From the NCBI RefSeq assembly GCF_030272615.1, contig NC_081406.1, positions 265,840,192 through 265,904,191 on the forward strand: DNA of 64,000 bases. Direction: 5' to 3'. Each line of letters begins with the position of its first letter. Positions within the stretch are counted from its first letter, which is position 1. Source of the stretch: Cryptomeria japonica. Lineage: Eukaryota > Streptophyta > Pinopsida > Cupressales > Cupressaceae. Under the pieces are notes generated by a model. It saw only the letters and a list, made by a program, of their open reading frames with translations, was not told where the DNA came from and ran no database searches. This document shows, one piece after another, positions 23,863-35,420 of this stretch. The position numbers were made by a program, and so were the translations under genes.

Positions 23863-25180
23863 ATGATAGATGACACTTTTCCAGATGAGCATTTGTTTCT
23901 CATACAGGCTCACACTCCATGGTATGCTGATATTGCCAACTATTTAGCTACAGCTAAGATGCCAATTTCTTTTTCTCCTAAGGAAAGAAGGTTGTTGGTT
24001 GAGAAAAGTTTTAACTTTTCATGGATTGCTGATTGTCTATTTTATACTGGACCTAACCAAGTCATGCGAAGATGTGTCAGAGAAGATGAAACATATGACA
24101 TCCTGCATGCATGCCATGATGAACCATGTGGAGGTCATTTTGCTACCAAAAGAACAACACTGAAAATACTTAATACAGGATATTATTGGCCCACATTACA
24201 TAAGGATGCAGCTCAGTACACAAGAAAATGTGACAGATGTCAGTGAATGGGAAAACATACAAAATTTGATGAGATGCCACTATATCCTCAAATATTTGTT
24301 ACACCATTTGACAAGTGGGGATTAGATTTTGTTGGCCCCATTGATCCACCTTCTAATGGCAAATCTTATATCTTGGTATGTACAGACTATGTAACAAAAT
24401 GGGTAGAAGCTAGAGCCATGACACATGCAAGAGATAATAAGGTGGCTGAGTTTCTCTATGAAGAGATATTTACAAGATATGGAGTACCAAGGGAGATTGT
24501 CTCAGATCAGGGACCTCAATTTACATCAACCTTGATAAAATCTTTGGTCAATGAATACAATATAAGACACAGGAAATCTACTCTATATCATCCATAGTCT
24601 AATGGACAAGTAGAAGTTACAAATAGAGAGCTTGAGGCTATTCTTACAAAAATAGTGTCTGTTCATAGGAAAGATTGGTCTCATCAGCTTTCAGAAGCAA
24701 TTTGGGCATATAGAACAACTTGGAAAACACCAATTGGTTTCACACCTTTTGAGATGGTTTATGGCAAAACAACAATGATGCCTATTGAATTTGAACATAA
24801 AACCTTGAGAACAACTTTACAACTAAATATGACATTGTCTGAAGCACAGAAAGAACGCATTCAACAGTTAAATGCTCTTGATGAATGGAGAAAGATAGCT
24901 GTTCAACAGACATAATTAATTCAAAATCAAAGAGCAAGATGGCATGATAAATATATTAGAGAAAATAAATTCAAAGTTGGTGACTGGGCACTCCTGTATG
25001 ATTCCAGATATAAAGATGCTATGGGAAAACTTCAAACAAGGTGGTTAGGTCCTTATGAGATAGAAGAAGTTTTTTAAAATGGAGCAGTCTGTTTGTCTAC
25101 AATAGATCCTGTTTGATTTAAACTCCTAGTAAATGGACACCACCTACGACTATATCACAAGCCAACTACTAGAGAGGAGT
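23863..25180 (+). pseudogene. Athila-1 integrase
   Basis: The HHCC zinc-binding domain is intact: ILHACHDEPCGGHFATKR to CDRCQ (ends 24243), followed by one TGA. Core: FDKWGLDFVGPIDPP (first Asp), IVSDQGPQFTSTL (second Asp), then a TAG at 24598 and SNGQVEVTNRELEAIL with the Glu. The C-terminal end has TPFEMVYGKTTMMPIEF, and beyond stops at 24913 and 25075 KFKVGDWALLYDSR and LQTRWLGPYEIEE. All three catalytic residues are present; four or five point stops disable it. Confidence 0.93.
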
Positions 25181-25825
25181 TCTTGTAGCAGTTTGTTCCA
25201 CAAAGTGACATAAAGGTTCCTGCAACCACTGAAAAAGTTCCTGCAGCAACTGATACGGATTCTGCAGCAACTCATGAGCTTCCTATTGCAATTAAGCAAG
25301 CTAATAAAGGTAATGTTCCTATAGTCTCTGCAGTGGACATATTTTCCAGTTCATAATAAAATATTTCCATTTTATATGGGAATATTCTTCTCCATACATA
25401 AAATCCCATCCACGTCATTCCATCCCACGTTCTTACCTATCACTTCATTTCATTTCACCTTCGTTTTCGTGCAATTGCAGGTATGTGTATATTGTATTTT
25501 ATTTTAATTATGCATTTATTAGCTCATTATGATTATATCCTGTTTAAATCTGCTCCACTACCCGAAATCTTGTCAGCTTGTGTGGACACGTGCTAGGTTA
25601 AGTTGGGGGGGTACTTTATGGTTTGTTTTCCAATATGATTAATTATCAGTCCTTTTTGGTACCCCAAATTGATATGCTTCCTATCATTGCTGATTATGTT
25701 ATTATTTCACACAAGTGAACAATAAAGTTTGCCGCTAGAACTAAGATATGTAAAGAGATTTCATTTTTAGCAATACTGTCAAATATTTTGGTTCAGCTGC
25801 AGAGAGAAAATTATCAGAGTAAAAG
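25181..25825 (+). other. Athila-1 spacer with an internal PPT-like tract
   Basis: The pol frame runs out in repeated VPAATE-like codons (CCTGCAGC words near 25219 and 25240). No gene follows until 25826. A purine-rich TAAGTTGGGGGGGTA at 25599-25613 is followed by CTTTATGG, similar to the PPT plus LTR start at 28257-28285. It may be an internal plus-strand priming site. Confidence 0.6.
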
Positions 25826-28258
25826 ATGGGCGGTGATTTAATTCACCATGAGCCAATGGTCCATGAAGGGTTACTACAGGATGGTCTTTGTGAGCAGTAT
25901 TTCCAAAACCATAGCTGGTTGGATTACTTCTTGAAAATTAGGGATTACAATGAAGAAATTGCTACAAAATTCATGCATTCCTTTCATGAAGGGGAAGCTA
26001 CAGTTAAAGGTTTGAGGGTAATTGCTATAGAACAATGAATAGAAGAAGTAATAGGGTTGCTACAGGAAGGAGAACTCTTTCCAGAATCAAAAGATGCAAG
26101 GAGTGCCAGGGCAGAGTTCACAATTCCTACAGATGGACCCTTAACTGTGGATAGACAAGGAACTAGAAGGGTTTCTTTACCGGAACATTGGCCTCAGGTA
26201 GCTTTGTATATCATGAAGTATATTACATGTGAAGGACGGTATTCAAATCTGTATTCACCTCATTTTAAGTTACTTAGTCATCTGCGGCATGGTCGGCAAG
26301 TTAATGTTCCTAATTTCTTATATCATCTCATCTCTACAAGTGCTAAGGAGACACGAAAAAATGGAAATCACTTCGTTAGCCATCATGGACTAGTTAAGCT
26401 ACTTGTACAGCGGTCCCTGGGAGATGTTTCGCAAATGAAATGGGGTGTATTTGAGGATATACTGCAATTTCAAATTGAGGATACCCTTGTTGTAGATAAC
26501 CTGCTGGTTGAAGAAGAGAATGTTGTAGAAGATCCTTCTAATGAAGATGAGGGTTTGCTTGTTGCTGAAGGAGCCACAGTTATGATAGAAGAAAATATTG
26601 AAGCGGAGTCAATTGAAGAGCAACCCTCTGCTTCTCTTCAAAAAGATTCACCTGTTCTACAAAGGGAAGGAAAGGAGTTAGAAAAGGATGAATCAAATGA
26701 AGAACTTGTTGTCCGGCCATAGATAACTCAAATTCCTCCTGCAGCCAAGAGGCATAGGACAAAAACAAAACCTCCTACAGCCAAGAGGCATAGGACAAAA
26801 ACAAAACCTCCTGCAGCCATTCCAAAAGTGTATGTAAGGAGAACAAGAAGGAGGACATAGAAGACTCAACCTATGAGTAATCTAGCAGAGGTTATTGTAG
26901 TAGAAACTTCAGAAGAAGAAGATGCTGCAGAAAAAGAGATTCAAGAAAACCCTGCGGAGGAAGAAAAGGCTGCAAAGAAGGAGATTCAAGAAGAACACCC
27001 AGTAGAAGAAGCAATGCAAGAAAACCCTAGAGAAGAAGAAATCTAAGAAGAAGTTGTTATGGATAAGCTAGAAAATCTTGCTTCTATGGTATTGCAATGT
27101 GAAGAGATTATTGAGGATGTTCTACGACAACCTGAAGGAAATGTGGGAGATATGCCAACTCAAAATGAGGAGTTTATTGAAGAAATCTCATGATCTAAGG
27201 TAGGGCCTATTAGACCTCCTTCATCCCTAAGTAGTTTATCTATTGCTTTAACATTTTATAGGCAATGGGAAATAGAGAAGGATAGGTTACAGGGGATAAT
27301 TAATAAGCATCAAAAAGAGATTGAAAAGAGAGATAATAGAATTGAGGAATTAGAAGCTAAGGTAGAAGTGATTTATGGTATGGTTCCTGAGTTGATGCAG
27401 TGTAGGGCACCCCCAAGAGTTTATGCGGTACATTTGAAAGAGCGGTATCTGAACCTCAGACTAAACCGCATTGTTAGGGACCTTAATCCATCCTTGGAAA
27501 CACCTGAGGAATTCTATTATGCTTATCAAACCTCTCCTCTTGCTGTGAAGAATTTGTTATGTGAGTTATACTTACATAACTATGTTGTACCCCAAGACAG
27601 GGAACAGAATCCTTTATTGTATATTGGGGACATCCATATCAGAGCTTTAATGTCATGGATCCAAAATGAAATTATCATAGGGCCACAAGCCATGGAGTAT
27701 GAAAAATTAGAGCTTAACTATCCATTACCATTGAGAAGGGAATCAGAAGCACCAAGGGTTCTCTATTATGATTGGAAAAAGTTACTGATAAGAGATGATG
27801 TTAGTAAGATAGTACTTCTAATGAGAGGGGAAGTCTATCAAGTGTATGAGCATTTGGTTCAAACTGATAGGACAATCGCAATGAAAGGGTTAGCTCAACG
27901 CTGGAATAATCTACCAGAACATTTAAAATAGGGAGAACCTTACTCACTTCAGAATTTTCATGCAGCCATACAAAGAGCCCCCAGATACATACAGTTCAGT
28001 AGGGAGAAAGCCAACAACTGGCTGCCATTGATCTTTCAACCTCCGATCCTTATGTGGCCACTTTCGGTATGCCAACCAACATAATAGAATTATGATGCAC
28101 TTGCAGAGGAAACAACTAGATGGTCTAGGTTGGAAAAAATGAAAGGATTTTATTGGAATTTGGCTTCCAAGGGAATAGGACAGGACACTGTTGGTAATTT
28201 CAGAGTTTCAACGAAAATCATAAATTTTCCTTTTGTTGCAGGAGCAGCAAACCCTTAA
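25826..28258 (+). pseudogene. Athila-1 third ORF (env position), not a recognisable env
   Basis: Sense ORF between integrase and the 3' LTR. Part 1 (25826-26722, one stop at 26036) has FHEGEATVKGLRV, SKDARSARAEFTI, SLPEHWPQVALYIMKYI and VPNFLYHLISTSA, HHGLVKLLVQRSL, then an acidic Glu-rich stretch. Part 2 has a 12-residue repeat PPAAKRHRTKTK (26735-26820) and VRRTRRRT, nuclear-localisation-like. Part 3 is Glu/Lys-rich coiled coil (WEIEKDRLQGIINKHQ) and part 4, 27368-27931, a charged globular region. I see no signal peptide or membrane segment, so an envelope role is not supported. The layout recalls the plant transposon accessory domain family (PF20167 type); unproven. Confidence 0.7.
26735..26820 (+). 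repeat. 36-bp tandem repeat encoding a basic motif
   Basis: About 2.4 copies of a 36-bp unit starting CCTCCTGCAGCCAAGAGG. It codes for PPAAKRHRTKTK, in frame with ORF3. Confidence 0.9.
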
Positions 28259-28269
28259 AGTTGGGGGGC
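28257..28269 (+). promoter_or_regulatory. Athila-1 polypurine tract
   Basis: AAAGTTGGGGGGC immediately before the 3' LTR start (CATACTTTGACATG). Confidence 0.85.
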
Positions 28270-29523
28270 ATACTTTGACATGTTTTTTTTATCAAAACTC
28301 TTAGGTTATTGGCATCTTTTGGGTTGCATTTTGATAGTAAAGGATTGTGAATTGACTATATGTAATCCATGTGTTAAACCTGAACTTATGAAGTCATGTT
28401 TGAACTTTGTTGGTTAATTCTTGCAACCATACCAATTTATTCTTGCAACCAAGTGATTTGTCCCTGTTGATATGTGGATTATTTAGGATAATGTCATATG
28501 TGAAATAATGTATGTATTAATTAAGTAAGACACGTATGCATGCCCTTAAATGTTGTTTTTGTTTTAGTGCAGATAATAAATGATATTGCAGTGGATGATT
28601 TCCTTTCACGCCTAAGGACTGGAGAATCATGAATAGATAACTAGAGATCAAACTAAAGGGGATCTGAGCAAGCGCAACGTATGGCATAATCAGAGTAGTC
28701 ATACTTCACTATAGGAGTTTAACTCTAGTGCGCATTTAATTCACAAAATATCGCTATGGCGTGCAAAGACTGTGGTTCGGTTTAGATCCATAGTTCCTAC
28801 AACCAAGCTCTAGTTATCTCCTTCATCTAACATTCATCCGCCTCTTCTTCTGGGCGTGATTTGAGTTGTGCATTGTAGTTTATATTTTCTTTATAATAAG
28901 CTCTTCCTTTTTCTTAGATGTTAGACAAGATAGAAAGGAATTGAGCAAAGAGTTTTTCAAAGCATTCTAGAGGATTCTTTTAGAACATGTAATCAATTTC
29001 AGAATGAAATAAAGCAAAGATATGTTGTTCTGATCTTTTTAAAGTATTTTGCTAGAAGTTTGATATCACTCATCCAAGAGGGCCCACTTGGTGAGTGATC
29101 TTGTGTTTATGTTCATTGAAGTTTGTTTTTACCTAGTTGCAGTAGAAATTCATGACTGGATTGTTCCTGTAGCCACTGGAAATAGATCCACTGACTGTTC
29201 CTGCAGCCAAGACAGAACTGTGTGATTTTTGTTATTTGCATTAGATCATTCCAACATTGTTTTATAAAGCTTTCATGTATCCTTTTATGATTTCCATTCT
29301 TGCCTTTCCTTTCTGCGTAATGTTAGTTACTGCAGCAATGCAAAATAACCATTTAAGGAGCTTAGTGCATATATATTGTAGACCCATTTCAAGTTCTACG
29401 TTCTTGGATTGATAACTAAATAAACACCAGCCATGAAAATAGTAAACTCTACCATATGAATGTCCAAACTTCGGATTGAGATTTCAATTAGAGTAATTAT
29501 TATCATTATAATTGGGATAGACA
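28270..29523 (+). repeat. Athila-1 3' LTR
   Basis: Aligns with 18425-19639 with scattered changes and small indels, e.g. an extra CAACC-containing segment near 28430-28460 and about 22 bp near 29130-29150. Ends GGGATAGACA before TGGAT. Confidence 0.92.
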
Positions 29524-29528
29524 TGGAT
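29524..29528. repeat. Target-site duplication of Athila-1, right copy (TGGAT)
   Basis: Exact match to 18420-18424; the copia frame resumes here as MDDNKLVSNPM. Confidence 0.9.
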
Positions 29529-30190
29529 GACAACAAACTAGTGAGTAATCCCATGACAACTAGTTGAAAATTGAGCAAGAATGATGAGTCATCTTTGGAA
29601 AATCACACCCTGTATAGGTCAATCATAGGAGTCCTAATTTACTTAATTCCATCTAGGCCAGAAATTATGCATGTGGTGTGTTTGGTTGCAAGGTTTTAGG
29701 CTAACCCAAGAGAAAATCATGTGAAGGTAATATAGAGGATCTTTAGATATTTGAAAGGCACTCTGGACTATGGATTGTGGTATCAAAAGGATGATGATTT
29801 ATTCTTGAGTGCATACATTAATACCAATTGGGTTAGTTGTGTTGATGACAAAAATATCACAAATGGTAGAGCTTTCTTTTTGTGAACATGGTCAGTCTCA
29901 AGGCTTAGTAATAAGTAGGACTCAATGTAATTATCTATAGAAGAAGAAAAATATATTGCTACAACATCCCGTTCCACTCAAGTGTTGTTGGTGAAGTAGA
30001 CCTTGAAGGACATCAAGGTAGTGTACGATGAGCCATCCTATTTTGTATGATAATACCAGTGCTATTAATATTTTAAATAATTTGGTAATGCACTAAACAC
30101 CAAGTACATATCTATCTAGTATCACTTCATAAGGGATAAGGTTGTTGAATAGGAGGTGTAATCGGAGTATGTACCTACAAAGGATCAAGT
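29529..30190 (+). pseudogene. Copia-1 reverse transcriptase end and RNase H
   Basis: After Athila-1 the copia polyprotein continues: LYRSIIGVLIYLIPSRPEIM, then (after a stop) ANPRENHVKV, IFRYLKGTLDYGLWYQ, then RNase H boxes NTNWVSCVDDKNITNGRAFFL and SIEEEKYIATT, and VPTKDQVLEI. These match the end of copia pol (RYLKGTxDxGLxY, DADWAGxxDxRKSTSGxxFxL, STxEAEYxA). Several stops are present. The sequence fades out after about 30190 without a secure polypurine tract. Confidence 0.88.
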
Positions 30191-33100
30191 TTTGGAAATT
30201 TGATTTGTTTTTCTTTGTTGTCATTGATGCCAACTTGTTCTATGTTGTCATTGATATCAACTTATCTTTTGTTTTAATTGAACTTGAAGTAAAGATGGTA
30301 TGGTCTAAGCTTCAATATACATGAAAGAGTATTTATGTCTTCTGGTGGTATCAAGTAAGGATGGTTTAGTGAAAGTTTCAATATGCGGAAAATAGTATTT
30401 ATGTAGGAATGAATTTTTTATGTCTCAATCGAAGAATGCCCATGGTATTCCTCTGGTATGTGAAGGTTGTGTGTTACATCTCTGGATACAATGTCTATGT
30501 TTTGTAGTGCCCCTCCTCGACTAGACTTTTATTTCATACATGATAGACATATTTAGACCTATTAGACCTATTTGGATTCTTGATAATGATGCAATGGATT
30601 ATGAATAGGTTGTGACATGTGTTTTAGTTACTTTATGATTATGTGGACTTATGCTACTTTGATGATTTATATAGATGATGGTACTATCCTTATTGATTTC
30701 ATGATTGGATAGATATATGTGATTTGATGGACTTCATATGTATTCATGTAATGAATGTCTTACATGTCCTATTTTATTTATGGATTACATGGATAATGCA
30801 TTAGATGATATTATGGATGATTTATGTTGATTTAGTATCTGATATTATTATTGACATTCTAACCCTATTTCATGGACTTAATTGATGAGATGTTGTATGA
30901 TGTGTTGACCATTGCTTGACTGTCTTCGTGGAGAATCAACATCACATCACTCATTGCGAGCAGGATGTATCGTTGCATAATTCTACCACTTGTCTGTTAT
31001 ATATGTATATATACATGTATCATTATTGGTGGTTGCAGGACTTGCAGGTACCAGACATCTATTCCTCCTGGAATCCCTAGGTGCGAGCGTGTCCTTATCC
31101 CAATGGTAATATGTGGTTTCAGAGTTGACATGGGTTCCATTCACATACTCTAGATTTAAGTTGTCACTCGGAGCAATTGGTCATGTCAGTTGTCAGCTTG
31201 GCTCTTTCAGTTTTGTGAGTATGTTAGTATTGATTGACTCTTTTGGTATGAGGATTATTCATGTGTGGTTGATTTAATTGTCACATGGTTATTTATATGG
31301 CGTTGGATTATTTGTCTATTTGTTGAGAAATTTGATAGTTAGTATTATTTATTTTTATTTTTAATTATTTGATTTAAGCTATTTGAGCTTTTGATTATTT
31401 GATTTATGATTTTTTTTAGAATTGTAGTATTTATTTAATTAATTATGGATTATTGATTATAGTCTAAATATTAATTAATATTTAAGATTGGAAGTAATAA
31501 ATTATCTAATGGTTGATTTATTTAATTATGTTTTCTATTGGTGAGTATTTAATTAAAAATAACTATGGTTCATAATGTATTAAATAATAATTCCTATAGG
31601 GCTATAGTTTAAATACTAATATTTATTTGGTTGTATGGAAATTATACCATGGGATATAAAATATATTTATCCCACCTACCTACTTATAATATATGTTAAT
31701 ATTTCCTACCTACCCTATTCTCCTATTGGAGGATTTTATTTTGGGGAAACCATAGGATATGGGAAAAATATTCCATAATGGAATTCTCCTATTGGTTGGT
31801 TTTCTAGGGTTTCTTGTTTATTGTTTCCTTTTAATGGATTCCCTATGACTATTCACGGGTTCCATTCTTTGGCTTTGGATTCTTAGTGGATTGCTTTTAT
31901 TGGGTTTGGAAGAGATTTGGGTTTTGATTTGGATTGCACAACTTGTGGGCTCTCCTTTAGCTACCTACCATCACACGGGTTGCAGGTTGGAGGCCATACC
32001 CTTGTTTTTTCATTGTCTAAAAGTGTTTACTCTGTAAATGTTTTTTGTGGGGAATAAGTAAATATTTAATTTCATTCTCTCTATTCTTAATGGAAATTAT
32101 TGGGAATTCCATGGGTTATGAGATCTTTATTTGGATGAAAGTTTAGAAGTTATCTCTTTTGTGGTTGCCATGAATACACGAAATGGGATTTCTATGTATT
32201 GAGATATATTCTATTTATGTTGTGATTGTATTTTATTATTGCTTCTTTGGATATTTCTTTCATGTTGTTAAATATTTAAGGGTGTTTGTGGAGTTGAGAG
32301 GAGAGAGCCTTGTGAGCTTCCAGTCTGGCCTTGCCGTGAGGAAGACTCACGTGACTCATCTCCTTCTCAGACATTTTATATTTCCCTTGTTTTCATGTGT
32401 TTTCATGTCTAGAATAAGTTTATTTTTTGTATTAATATGTGTGTTGAGTTTATTTCATGATTTGGATTCAAGATTTGGTGTTAGATGGTTTTTCGAACTT
32501 GCTGGAGATGTTTTTCCCTCCTAAAGTCTATAGAATGTTTTCAATTGGATTTCCTTGGGTGAATTTTATTAGTTTATTTTGTTTGTACCTTATTAAATTT
32601 TATTTCTAGCTGATTCCAACAAGTATAAATACGTCATATTTGGCTCTTTATGTTTCAAGCAGTTTTGATCCCGCACTTTAGCAGTTTTCTGCAAAATTTA
32701 CACTATGTTTCCTATGCGCTAATAGAACTTGCATATGTGCTAAAAGAATCACCATATGTGCTAAAAGATAATCCATATGCATTAAAATATCATTCATATG
32801 TGCCAATTCAGTGAACGTATGCGCTAATCTGTGTATTCTTAGGGTTTTGTCCAATTTGAGGTCTGTTTGATGTCAGTTGGATTTTGGGCCATACCAGAGG
32901 CTTTTTGAGGGAATTTATGATGTTCTCTAATGTTGATTTATGATTTTTGAAGTCTTAATATGATTCATTTGGTATTTTTTATATTCATTTTATGCTATTT
33001 GAGTTGTTTGTGCTACCTCTCTTGTCGATGTGCCCAGAGAGAGAGATTGAGATTCTTGTGATTATGCGCCAACAAGTGGATAGGCCTTGCTGAGATTATT

Positions 33101-34284
33101 TGATGATTCATTTCAGATTTGATGGAATTTCTTATGGCCTTGATATTTCGATTTGGCCAAGAGGCTCATTGGTTTTGGTTCTCATGTTGTGACCTTTCAC
33201 ATGTTTCATGATTATGAGATGAGATTGTTGGTTGCATATTGATTGTTTATGATTTCAAATTTATGTATGTTCTCAGATTTAATTATAATTCTAGAGCCTC
33301 TTGTGTGGTCATGTTTGAGACCATGTTAGGGGGAAGTGGGATTCATTGTGATGACCAAGGTCATGATTGATAGGATTGTGTGAGGTTCCTTGTAAGGATG
33401 CATGAAGTCTAGAATGCCAGGGCACATTGGGAGTTTGTCATGTTATTGTAATCAAGTGGAAACTTAATAATAAACTCATGGGATGGCTAGATAGATCATT
33501 AAATAAGATAATTAATTGATTTGAGCCTCATGAATTAGTCCTAGGGAGGATGTTTTAGGATAAGCATTAGAAGGTCATGAAGACGTTAAGCTAATCTCCC
33601 TTAGTCTCTCATAGGTTGAGATGGCTCCACATGTCCATCAAGCTAAGAGCCTTATGTTATGTGTTATGTGGATGAAATTTTATGACACTCCACTCCTACA
33701 TGTGTCCCCTTTGATGTTCTTATGACTATTCCTTGTTGATTGATAAGCCTTTGGGAGTTTCTTATTATTGTTGTTTATTTTGGTTGTATTTGCTCCATGT
33801 TGAGAGTGTTGTTGTAATCTTGTCTTTTGGTATTAAGTGTCAACCAAGATGTAGAGTTTGTGTTGGGAACTTGTGTCATCTCCTAGCATAGGGGGTGGTT
33901 CCTTTGGTTCCACATGGTTGGGTGGTTGGTGCTTTTTACCATTGGGTTTTCCCCCTTGTTAGTGTTCTTTCTCGCATGGATGCGGATTCTTCATCATGAT
34001 GGATTATGGATTTTAATGCAACAAATTTATGTGTTTATAAATCATGATTCAAGATGTAAATTAACCTAGTAATGATCATAGGAGATGTAGTAGATGGATA
34101 ATCTATTCTCTCGTTATGTAATTCATGTATTTGTAATGGTGTATGTAATCTAGAAGATGTCTTGGATTGAGACTTATGAATGTAATGTAATTGTGAAATT
34201 TATAATTGATATTATGTAATAAGATTTGAAGGAGGAGGTGATTCATGTAGATTTATATTCTTGGAATGGTTTCATATTGGATAT
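30191..34284. other. Non-coding decayed retroelement DNA
   Basis: No convincing protein in six frames. It contains a direct duplication of about 60 bp (near 30290-30410), a TGTAGTGCCCCTCC start near 30507 that looks like an LTR terminus, a strongly AT-rich stretch (31340-31640) like the LTR ends of the Tat elements, the 21-bp array at 32711, and a purine-rich TTAGGGGGAAGTGGGA near 33330 followed by TGTGATGACC, which may be a PPT and LTR start. Boundaries cannot be fixed by eye. Confidence 0.5.
32711..32836 (+). repeat. Array of six 21-bp units (core CATATGYGCTAA)
   Basis: Units begin at 32711, 32732, 32753, 32774, 32795 and 32816, each exactly 21 bp, with a conserved CATATG[C/T]GCTAA-like start and a variable second half. 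The period is a multiple of three, but reading frames contain stops and the related arrays of 19 and 22 bp are out of frame, so it is not coding. Confidence 0.9.
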
Positions 34285-35420
34285 TGTTGGCTTGATGATG
34301 ATTTTTGTATTTGAGGACTTCATGTGTTGTCATTGATGGCACATCTATTTTGATTGTCATAGTTAAGATAAATCTATATACTATTGAGTCATTATATTGT
34401 TAACCAGTATCATATGTATGAATAAATCTAATCGGTATGAAGATGTCTAAACTGGTATATGTAGACAACCAGTAAATGCAAATAAGACAATCGGTTTCGA
34501 TCAGTTCCAAAGTTACCAGTTTTGAGATGCAGTAGAGAGAGATAAGGAGGCACGTGGAGGCAATGACCCAGTATGATTTCAAGTGAATCGGTCTGTGAGT
34601 TTGAAGTGGTCAACACTTAACCGGTAACGGTGTTCCAACCAGTTTTCCTAGTTTGTGTGATGAGTTATCACCAGTTGTGATGTGTTACCACCAACTAACA
34701 CTATGGTGGTGATTTGTGTCATGTTAAGGAAGATTGTCTAGATTCACTGAACCTAGGAAATTGTGTCAAGGTTTAGGAGCCGACATGAAATCTAATGTCT
34801 ATAAAAAGACTTTGTGATGAGTTATTTGGTATGAAAGATACAAGTGATGTTATGAGTCGAAGTAGATGCTATTTGTTGAAGGAGTTGTAGAGTATGTCGG
34901 TGATGCAGTAATTTGTGAGCAGAAAAGGATCTAAACAAGCAAAATGTGTTATTCTTAGATCATACCACCTATTGTTTTCTAACCATTGCAACAGTTAAAT
35001 CACCTAACTGAGTAAGATCTAACAAGCTTCATTGTATAAATCATATAACAAGGTGATTCATTAACTTGGATCTAAATCCTCCACTGAGGTTACCTTTAAT
35101 TAGGTATAGCTCCTAATAGGACTTGAGATCTTTAACTGGATTTGCTCCTAACAAAGCATTTGTAGACCTTAACCGGTCAGTTACCTATTTTGTAGATAGT
35201 TAACTTGTGAGTTCCATCTCACTGTAGTTTTTACCAGTTGGGTTTTCCACATATAAATATTTGTGATATGGTGAATGTTTTGATTGTGGTGAATTATTTT
35301 ATAACACTTTGGATTAAATGCAAAGTCATTGGTAAATTGGTTCAGTGTTTTTACCAGTCTGTAATTAAAGTGTTACTATTTTTGCTTTCACTGATTCACC
35401 CCCCTCTTAGTGCTTAAATT
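34285..35420 (+). repeat. LTR of family X, plus strand
   Basis: Starts TGTTGGCTTGATGATGATTTTTG and ends after GATTCACCCCCCTCTTAGTG. It matches, in the opposite orientation, the LTR at 62500-63584 over most of its length (shared blocks around the CCAGTTGTGATGA, AACCGGT and ACTGAGTAAGATCTAAC words). A decayed Met-tRNA-like site (TTTTTATCAGATA) follows at about 35424. No partner LTR or target duplication was found, so it may be a 5' LTR with lost body or a solo LTR. Confidence 0.75.

Larger units (their letters stand above)
18425..29523 (+). mobile_element. Athila-1: complete Ty3/gypsy Athila-lineage element
   Basis: 11.1 kb with LTRs of about 1.2 kb, a TGGAT target duplication, an Asp-tRNA-like primer site and a PPT (AAAGTTGGGGGGC). 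Order: gag, protease with DLG active site, reverse transcriptase, RNase H, integrase, a non-coding stretch with an internal PPT-like tract, and a third sense ORF before the 3' LTR. That is the Athila plan. The frame is much less damaged than in Copia-1 or Tat-1: pol has about a dozen stops and few shifts. The left LTR terminus has a small rearrangement; the duplication places it at 18425. Confidence 0.93.
1..30190 (+). mobile_element. Copia-1: Ty1/copia retrotransposon in three pieces
   Basis: Copia-order domains (gag, protease, integrase, reverse transcriptase, RNase H) read on the plus strand through 1-2121, 17346-18424 and 29529-30190. The gaps are filled by two gypsy elements with clean 5-bp target duplications, and the copia frame resumes on the far side of each: residues around NKSYRCY continue as YNKGLGK, and FGMD continues as DNKLVS. 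The 5' LTR is outside the window. The 3' LTR is not securely found; TGTTGTCATTGATG-like words near 30215 and 30242 resemble the starts of the other copia LTRs here. Stops and frameshifts are frequent, so this is the oldest and most decayed element of the left half. Confidence 0.9.

Noticed and set aside
25826-28258. Athila ORF3 as a true envelope gene
   Set aside because: Position fits, but no signal peptide, membrane segment or cleavage motif is visible.
32183-32524. 113-codon plus-strand frame as a host gene
   Set aside because: Phe/Val/Cys-rich, no homology I can recognise, in decayed non-coding element DNA with no splice or promoter support.
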